This document shows, piece by piece, positions 58,825 through 64,000 of a DNA stretch of 64,000 nt (positions within the stretch are counted from its first letter, which is position 1; the number at the start of each line of letters is the position of its first letter). The DNA comes from Ralstonia sp. ASV6. GTDB lineage: Bacteria; Pseudomonadota; Gammaproteobacteria; Burkholderiales; Burkholderiaceae. A program made the position numbers and the translations under genes. The notes beneath the pieces were generated by a model. That model made no database searches, was not told where the DNA came from, and saw nothing but the letters and a program-made list of their open reading frames with translations. The stretch covers positions 20,122 to 84,121 of the forward strand of contig NZ_JAELUI010000003.1 of assembly GCF_016429285.1 (NCBI RefSeq). The letters run 5' to 3'.

Positions 58825-59481
58825 TTAACCGTTTTTGCGCAGCAGCAAATGCGCATGCACCGCGCCGGCGCGCAGGTGCTTGTGCAGTGCCACATCGGAC
58901 GGCAGTGGAATGCCTGCAGCATCGACCGCAGATTGTGAATCAGCACTCACATCCACCAGGGGCTGCGGCGCTTCTAGATAAATCACCCCGCCCGGCTTCA
59001 CTACACGGATGGCCGCCTCCAACGCACGCAACGACCAATCCTGCGCAAATGGCGGGTCGATGAACACCGCGTCGAATGCACCGTCAGCCTGGCGCGCAAG
59101 CCATGCGAAAGCGTCCCCCGAGACGATGTCGACCATGTGCGCATCGAGCTTGTCGCGCACGGCGTGCAGCGCACGTACGGCGGGCGCATGGTTCTCAACC
59201 AGCGTCACGTGCGCCGCGCCACGCGAGGCTGCCTCGAGCCCAAGCGCACCGGTGCCGGCAAAGAGGTCGGCACAGCGCCAGCCGGTCAGGTCCTGGCCAA
59301 GCCAGTTGAAGACGGTTTCGCGGACGCGGTCGCTGGTCGGGCGCAGGCCGTCGGCGTCAACCACCGGCAGCGGTGTGCGCTTGTATTGCCCGCCGATGAT
59401 GCGCACCTGCTGCGGCGCGCGCACATGCGACGTGGCGGTCTTGGCCTTGGGGCCCTTGGAACTGGAAGATCGGGATGCCAT
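58825..59481 (-). CDS. rsmD: 16S rRNA (guanine-966 N2)-methyltransferase
   Basis: A 218-aa class I methyltransferase that modifies G966 of 16S rRNA. RIIGGQYKRTPLPVVDADGL at the start of the domain, SAM-binding DLFAGTGALGLEAASRG near residue 75 and the catalytic DPPF (FIDPPFAQD) near 145. A short Ser/Lys-rich N-terminal extension follows ATG 59481 (MASRSSSSKGPK). A terminator separates it from the upstream M16 genes. Confidence 0.95.
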   Translation of the reverse strand: MASRSSSSKGPKAKTATSHVRAPQQVRIIGGQYKRTPLPVVDADGLRPTSDRVRETVFNWLGQDLTGWRCADLFAGTGALGLEAASRGAAHVTLVENHAPAVRALHAVRDKLDAHMVDIVSGDAFAWLARQADGAFDAVFIDPPFAQDWSLRALEAAIRVVKPGGVIYLEAPQPLVDVSADSQSAVDAAGIPLPSDVALHKHLRAGAVHAHLLLRKNG

Positions 59482-59508
59482 GGGCGCGATTGTAGTGCCA
59501 GCCAAAAC

Positions 59509-59538
59509 AAAAACCGGCGGGAATACCGCCGGTTTTTT
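59509..59538. terminator. intrinsic terminator after the M16 protease pair
   Basis: An 11-bp stem AAAACCGGCGG/CCGCCGGTTTT with a 5-nt loop, flanked by A- and T-runs, lies 20 bp past the stop of the second M16 gene. Confidence 0.92.
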
Positions 59539-59558
59539 TCGGTTGAAGGTGCCGTGCG

Positions 59559-60902
59559 TCAGTTTGTCGCCGGGCCGCCCACCACAATGGTCGCCATGGT
59601 CTGCGGCTGCAGCACGCGCTGGAATGCCGTACACACCTGGTCGCGCGTGACGGCGGCAATGCGCTGCGTCCACGTATCCAGGTAGTCGAGCGGCAAGTTG
59701 TACCAGCCGATGTTGGCCACGTTGTCCAGCAGCTTGCGGTTACTGTCCAGGCGCAGCGGGAAGCCGTTGACGAGGTTGTCTTTCGCGGCCTTGAGCTCCG
59801 CGTCGGTCGGGCCGTCTGCGACGAACTTGGCGACGGTGTCGCGCACCACGGTCAGCGCTTCCTCGGTCTGGTCCTTGCGCGTCTGCAAAGCCAGCTCGAA
59901 CGGGCCGGGCTGCGCGGCCGGCGCGAAGTAGCTGCCGATACTGTAGGTCAGGCCACGTTTCTCGCGCACCTCGTTGGTCAAGCGCGCGCTGAAGCCACCA
60001 CCGCCCAGCACGTAGTTGCCGACCAGCAGCGGGAAGTAATCCTTGTCGCTACGCGAGATGCCAGGCTGGCCAACGATGATGGTGGCCTGCTGTGCCGGGT
60101 GCGGAATGCGGATCGTCTCGCCCTTGGGCAGCGGCATCTTCACGTCGGGCAGTGCCGGCGGCGCGGCGCCGTCGGCGGGCAGGCCCTGTGTGATCTGCAC
60201 GGCGATGGCCTCGGCTTCCTGGCGGCTGATCGCGCCAATCAGCGTCACCACCGCGCGCTTGGCCGTGTAGTTAGCCTGGTAGTAGCGCACGATGTCGTCA
60301 CGCGTGATGCTCTCCACCGTCTCCGGCGAGGCGGTCTGCCCATACGGATGCGTACCGTAGATGGCCGTACCAAACGCACGCTCGGCCAGCACGCCCGGCT
60401 TGGTCAGCGATTCACGGATGGACGCGACCAGGCGCTGCTTGTCGCGCGCGAGCACCGCGTCAGGAAAGGTCGGTGCGGAGACGATCTGCGTCATCAGCGC
60501 GATGGCGGGGCCGCGTTCAGCCGGATCGGACAGCGTGCGCAGGCGCAAGCTCGTGCGGTCACCGCCAGCGCCGCCGCCGAAGCTCGCCCCAACGTCGGCA
60601 AATGCATCGGCAATGGCCGCCTCATCGCGTGCAGGCGCGTTGGTCTGCGCGGCAACGCCCTTGTCGAGCATGCCGGCCGTCAGCGACGCCAGACCCACCT
60701 TGGCTGCGGGCTCGTAGCGTGAACCGGCATCCACATCGAGGTTGATGTCGAGCATCGGGATCGACGGGCTCGGCACGAAGAACACGCGTGCGCCGGTGGG
60801 GGCTGTCCAGTGTTCGATGGGCAACGCGGCCAAGGCGCTCTGCGCCGCAGCCGCAACAATGGCGACCAGCGCCGTCTTCAGGGTCAGGGACATGGCGCGC
60901 AT
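59559..60902 (-). CDS. M16-family peptidase homologue, non-catalytic subunit
   Basis: A 447-aa exported protein (signal peptide ending near AQSALAALP). The fold reads as two M16 halves, with the R/Y pair region SARLTNEVREKRGLTYSIGS typical of the second half. The zinc motif HxxEH is absent: the equivalent place reads GLASLTAGMLDKG. It therefore most likely pairs with the catalytic M16 protein encoded just upstream, as in processing-peptidase heterodimers. Its ATG overlaps the previous stop by one base. Confidence 0.9.
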   Translation of the reverse strand: MRAMSLTLKTALVAIVAAAAQSALAALPIEHWTAPTGARVFFVPSPSIPMLDINLDVDAGSRYEPAAKVGLASLTAGMLDKGVAAQTNAPARDEAAIADAFADVGASFGGGAGGDRTSLRLRTLSDPAERGPAIALMTQIVSAPTFPDAVLARDKQRLVASIRESLTKPGVLAERAFGTAIYGTHPYGQTASPETVESITRDDIVRYYQANYTAKRAVVTLIGAISRQEAEAIAVQITQGLPADGAAPPALPDVKMPLPKGETIRIPHPAQQATIIVGQPGISRSDKDYFPLLVGNYVLGGGGFSARLTNEVREKRGLTYSIGSYFAPAAQPGPFELALQTRKDQTEEALTVVRDTVAKFVADGPTDAELKAAKDNLVNGFPLRLDSNRKLLDNVANIGWYNLPLDYLDTWTQRIAAVTRDQVCTAFQRVLQPQTMATIVVGGPATN

Positions 60903-62398
60903 CAACGCAGCCCTCCTTCTTCGCGCATGCCGGGAACAGGCTTGCGCGCCGGTTTGTTGGGATCGATCGGTTGCGGCAGCAACGTGGCCACGACGAGGTT
61001 GTCTTCACTGAAGTACGTCTTGGCAACCTGCTGGATCTGCGCCGACGTGACCGCCTTGATCTTCTCGAGCTGGCGGTCGATCGAACGCCACGACAGACCA
61101 CTCATCTCGGTCATGCCGATCTCCATGCCCTGGCCGAACACCGAATCGCGCTTGTAGATCTGCCCGGCCACGACCTGCGCCTTGACGCGCTTGAGCTCGG
61201 CGTCGGTCACGCCTTCCTTGGCGATGCGGTCGATCTGCGCACGCAGGGCCTGCTCGATCTCGGCGGTGGTATGGCCATCAGCGGGGGTGCCGTCCATGAT
61301 GAAGATCGACGGGCCACGATTCAGGCCGTCGTAGCCGGCGTTGACGTCATCGGCGATGCGTTTTTCGCCCTTGACGAGCTGGCTCGACAGGCGCGCATTG
61401 TCATACCCGTCGAGTACAGCGGAGAGCACTTCGAGCGCGTACGGGTCAACGTCCTTCTCCACATCCCTAAGCGCCGGTACCTTGTAAGCCAGCACCACGT
61501 ACGGGTTCTCCGCCGGCGCCTTCACCCAGATGCGCTTCACGCCGATCTGTTTGGGCTCCTCCTGCGTGTAGCGGCGCGGCAGTGCGTGCGGCTTGAGCTT
61601 GCCGTAAGTGCGCTCCGCAAGGCGGAAGGCCTCATCGGGGTTCACATCCCCGGTGACGATCACGGTGACATTGTTGGGCGTGTACCAGGCGTGGTACCAA
61701 TCCTGCGCGTCCTGCACGGTCATTGTGTCGAGATCGCCCGGCCAGCCGATGGTCGGGTTGCGATACGGCGCGGCATTGAACAGCACAGCGAGCATCTGCT
61801 CGTAGACAGTCGAACGGGCGGAGTCGTCGATGCGCATGCGGCGCTCTTCCTTCACCACGTTCATCTCCGGCTTGAACTCCTTGTCGGTGAGCTGGAGATT
61901 GGCCATGCGATCGGCTTCGAGCTTCATCACATCGCCCAGGTGCGACTTCTCGATCTGCTGGTAGTACATCGTGAAGTCGCGCGTGGTCATGGCGTTCTCG
62001 CGGCCACCCATGGCGGCCACGCGGCGGGAGAATTCGCCGGGGCCGATGTCCTTGGTGCCCTTGAACATCATGTGCTCAAGCATGTGGGCCACGCCGGTGG
62101 TGCCGTTGTGCTCGTCGATGCTGCCGGCGCGGTACCAGACCATGTGGGCCACGGTGGGCGCGCGGTGGTCTTCCTTGACGATCAGGCGCAGGCCATTGGA
62201 GAGCTTGTATTCGTGCGTATCGGACTGGCTGGCACCGACCCTGGCACCGGCAACAGCGGCCGCCGGGCGTACTGGCGCGGCTGCCAGTTCCTGCGCAGCA
62301 ACGGGGCCGGCCAACAGGCCCGCCGCCAAGGCCATCGCGGCCAATTGCCAGGCACCCAACCGGGTCCGGCTTGAGACGTTTCGCATGGAAGAGCGCAT
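60902..62398 (-). CDS. M16-family zinc metallopeptidase, catalytic subunit
   Basis: A 498-aa exported protease: signal peptide ending near GPVAAQE, then the inverted zinc motif HMLEH in GVAHMLEHMMFKGT with the distal glutamate region further on (NVVKEERRMRID). The substrate is probably a periplasmic peptide. It is the first gene of the pair and divergent from ftsY across 59 bp. The ATG at 62386 is an alternative start; neither has a clear ribosome site. Confidence 0.93.
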   Translation of the reverse strand: MRSSMRNVSSRTRLGAWQLAAMALAAGLLAGPVAAQELAAAPVRPAAAVAGARVGASQSDTHEYKLSNGLRLIVKEDHRAPTVAHMVWYRAGSIDEHNGTTGVAHMLEHMMFKGTKDIGPGEFSRRVAAMGGRENAMTTRDFTMYYQQIEKSHLGDVMKLEADRMANLQLTDKEFKPEMNVVKEERRMRIDDSARSTVYEQMLAVLFNAAPYRNPTIGWPGDLDTMTVQDAQDWYHAWYTPNNVTVIVTGDVNPDEAFRLAERTYGKLKPHALPRRYTQEEPKQIGVKRIWVKAPAENPYVVLAYKVPALRDVEKDVDPYALEVLSAVLDGYDNARLSSQLVKGEKRIADDVNAGYDGLNRGPSIFIMDGTPADGHTTAEIEQALRAQIDRIAKEGVTDAELKRVKAQVVAGQIYKRDSVFGQGMEIGMTEMSGLSWRSIDRQLEKIKAVTSAQIQQVAKTYFSEDNLVVATLLPQPIDPNKPARKPVPGMREEGGLR

Positions 62399-62457
62399 AA
62401 GGGCCGTCTGATAAAATTCGACGCTTGATTCTAACGGCGAATAGACTGCCTTTTACG

Positions 62458-63648
62458 ATGTTTAGTTTCTGGAAGAAGCGCAAGGCAGAGCCGCAACCGG
62501 CTGCCGAATCGACACCGGTGGCAACACCCGCTGCCGCCCCCGAAGCCGTTCAGGCCCCGATACCTGCCCCGGCTGCAATCCCCATCCCCGCGCCTGCACC
62601 CGCTGCGGTTGTCGCCCCCGTACCCGTACCGACCCCTGCGCCGGCCCCCGTGGCTGTGGCGGTACCGGACTCGCCCGCCGAGCCTGCCACGCTCGACATG
62701 CAGGCCGATGACATCGAAACCGTGCCGACGCCACAGGTGGTCGAGCAGGCCCGCAAGGGCTGGATGTCGCGCCTGCGCTCGGGCCTGTCGAAGACGAGCA
62801 AGAATCTGACGACGCTGTTCGTTGGCGTGAAGGTGGACGAGGCGCTGTTCGAAGAACTGGAAACCGCGCTCCTGCTGGCCGATGCCGGCGTCGACGCCAC
62901 CGAATACCTGCTGGGCGAACTGCGCCGCCGCATCAAGGCCGAGCGCATCGAAACCGCCGAAGGCGTGAAGACCGCTCTGCGCGACCTGCTGGTCGAGCTG
63001 CTGCATCCGCTGGAAAAAACCATGGTGCTCGGCCGCGAGCAGCCGATGGTGATCATGATTGCGGGCGTCAACGGCGCCGGCAAGACCACCAGCATTGGCA
63101 AGCTGTGCAAGCACTTCCAGACCTATGGCCAATCCGTGCTGCTGGCTGCGGGCGATACGTTCCGCGCTGCGGCACGCGAGCAGCTCGTGGTCTGGGGCCA
63201 GCGCAACAACGTGACGGTGGTGGCACAGGAATCGGGCGATCCGGCCGCTGTGATCTTCGACGCCGTGAACGCAGCCCGCGCACGCGGCATCGACATCGTC
63301 ATGGCCGATACCGCCGGCCGCCTGCCGACGCAGTTGCATCTGATGGAAGAGCTCAAGAAGGTGCGCCGCGTGACCGCCAAGGCCATGGCCACGGCACCGC
63401 ACGAAACATTGCTGGTGATTGACGGCAACACGGGCCAGAACGCACTGGCGCAAGTGAAGGCGTTTGACGAAGCGCTGGGCCTCACGGGCCTGATCGTCAC
63501 CAAGCTGGATGGCACCGCCAAGGGCGGCATCCTGGCCGCCATCGCGCGACAGCGGCCGGTGCCGGTGTACTTCATTGGCGTGGGGGAGCAGGTGGAAGAC
63601 CTGCAACCGTTCTCCGCACGCGAATTTGCGGACGCGCTGTTGGGGTAA
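62458..63648 (+). CDS. ftsY: signal recognition particle receptor FtsY
   Basis: A 396-aa SRP receptor GTPase for co-translational membrane targeting. An N-terminal Pro/Ala-rich, acidic A domain covers residues ~1-105 (opening MFSFWKKRKAEPQ, with a Pro-Ala-Pro string). The N and G domains follow with [18 protein letters not shown] near residue 203, DTAGRLPTQLHLMEELKK near 282 and TKLDGTAKGG near 355. The start is ATG 62458. TGATAAAAT at 62409-62417 is a possible -10. Confidence 0.97.
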   Translation: MFSFWKKRKAEPQPAAESTPVATPAAAPEAVQAPIPAPAAIPIPAPAPAAVVAPVPVPTPAPAPVAVAVPDSPAEPATLDMQADDIETVPTPQVVEQARKGWMSRLRSGLSKTSKNLTTLFVGVKVDEALFEELETALLLADAGVDATEYLLGELRRRIKAERIETAEGVKTALRDLLVELLHPLEKTMVLGREQPMVIMIAGVNGAGKTTSIGKLCKHFQTYGQSVLLAAGDTFRAAAREQLVVWGQRNNVTVVAQESGDPAAVIFDAVNAARARGIDIVMADTAGRLPTQLHLMEELKKVRRVTAKAMATAPHETLLVIDGNTGQNALAQVKAFDEALGLTGLIVTKLDGTAKGGILAAIARQRPVPVYFIGVGEQVEDLQPFSAREFADALLG

Positions 63649-63673
63649 GCCCCTGTAAAACAGTGTCGTGCAA

Positions 63674-63705
63674 AAACGCCCTGACTTGCTCAGGGCGTTT
63701 GTATT
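63674..63705 (+). terminator. intrinsic terminator of ftsY
   Basis: A perfect 11-bp stem AAACGCCCTGA/TCAGGGCGTTT with a 5-nt loop, 25 bp past the stop. Confidence 0.9.
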
Positions 63706-63858
63706 TGTGCGCTCACGCATTGCGCATCGGATATCGCCTCGAAATAACGGGCCACATCGCGCACGGTTCTGCTTTCAACCGATATTGACTTTCTTGCCTA
63801 CGCCATTCGGCAAAGATGGCGGGTGTTTCGTCCTTCATGCTTTAACGGAGACACCGCC

Positions 63859-63930
63859 ATGCAAAACATCGGAGCGTATTCCCCACAAAGAAAGAGGTTG
63901 CCAGCCGCGCCTGAAGGATCGGCGACATGA
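63859..63930 (+). CDS. possible 23-aa upstream peptide coupled to the PAAR-like gene
   Basis: A short frame (MQNIGAYSPQRKRLPAAPEG...) starts at ATG 63859 with GGAG 5 bp before it. Its TGA overlaps the ATG of the next gene (ATGA at 63927). It may be a translational coupling leader. It is too short to judge by composition and could be chance. Confidence 0.3.
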   Translation: MQNIGAYSPQRKRLPAAPEGSAT

Positions 63931-64000
63931 TCCGGTACTTCCTCGCGCGAGGCGACCGGGCCGGTAGCGCAACAATCGTGGAGGGACTGCCGAGCATCAC
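63927..64000 (+). CDS. probable PAAR-domain protein, 5' end only
   Basis: The first 24 residues are visible: MIRYFLARGDRAGSATIVEG and onwards. They match the opening of PAAR-repeat proteins (conserved R-G-D followed by G-x-V/I-x-x-G) that sharpen the type VI secretion spike. GAAGGA precedes the ATG. The gene runs off the right edge, so any toxin extension cannot be seen. Confidence 0.55.
   Translation, partial: MIRYFLARGDRAGSATIVEGLPSI

Noticed and set aside
63668..63967. A 99-codon frame after ftsY
   Set aside because: It begins inside the ftsY terminator, has no ribosome site and overlaps a better-supported PAAR-like start in another frame.

Overview
The window is a 64 kb piece of the main chromosome of a high-GC (about 64%) betaproteobacterium. 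Gene content, order and protein wording fit Ralstonia, probably a R. pickettii/insidiosa/mannitolilytica-type species; the genus is a confident inference and the species is not determined. About 60 protein genes and one tRNA (tRNA-Gln, anticodon TTG) are supported. Most are conserved housekeeping genes. No insertion sequence, prophage, integrase or CRISPR array was seen.

Layout. 1-6.5 kb: the 5' part of a DUF3683/FAD-linked oxidase, a VTT membrane protein, a fused SpmA/SpmB-type protein, a KirBac potassium channel, ilvA and queF. 6.7-11.3 kb: an unusual locus resembling functional-amyloid (Fap) systems. It has a coiled-coil plus beta-barrel outer-membrane exporter, two small secreted proteins with a double-glycine motif, a Sec-exported C39 peptidase and a Gly/Ala-rich secreted protein with a curlin-like tail. 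12-23 kb: acyl-CoA ligase, gluconokinase, esterase, a TetR/DUF2855 pair, a thiosulfate module (two YeeE/YedE proteins and a TsdA-like dihaem cytochrome), a CsgG-like lipoprotein with a Sel1 lipoprotein, and a TetR regulator. 22.7-24 kb: scar of an aryl-polyene cluster (frameshifted glycosyltransferase, C-terminal fragment of an ApeP-type dehydratase). 24-36 kb: OmpA-like protein, ssb, MFS transporter, uvrA, Na/Pi cotransporter, LysE exporter, apt, DJ-1/PfpI protein, RHH protein and a CPA2 antiporter. 36.5-47.6 kb: the classic kdsD-kdsC-lptC-lptA-lptB-rpoN-hpf-ptsN-hprK-(psiF)-rapZ block, ending in a Lon-substrate-domain protein and mutY. 47.7-64 kb: a dynamin-like GTPase, mutM, TPR protein-lolB-ispE-tRNA-Gln-prs-rplY-pth, a DUF4124 protein, ferredoxin-coaD-rsmD, an M16 protease pair, ftsY, and at the right edge the start of a probable PAAR-domain gene.

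How the genes work together. The kds/lpt genes supply Kdo and the LPS export machine. rpoN, ptsN, hprK and rapZ form the nitrogen-PTS/sigma-54 regulatory block. The ispE-prs-rplY-pth stretch serves isoprenoid, PRPP and translation functions. The 6.7-11.3 kb locus is the best candidate for an under-described system. I propose that a periplasmic C39 peptidase trims the two small proteins after R-G-G, while the Gly-rich protein is exported through the FapF-like pore and assembles at the surface. A good sigma-54 promoter match lies upstream of the Gly-rich gene. All of this comes from reading the sequence; no database search was run.
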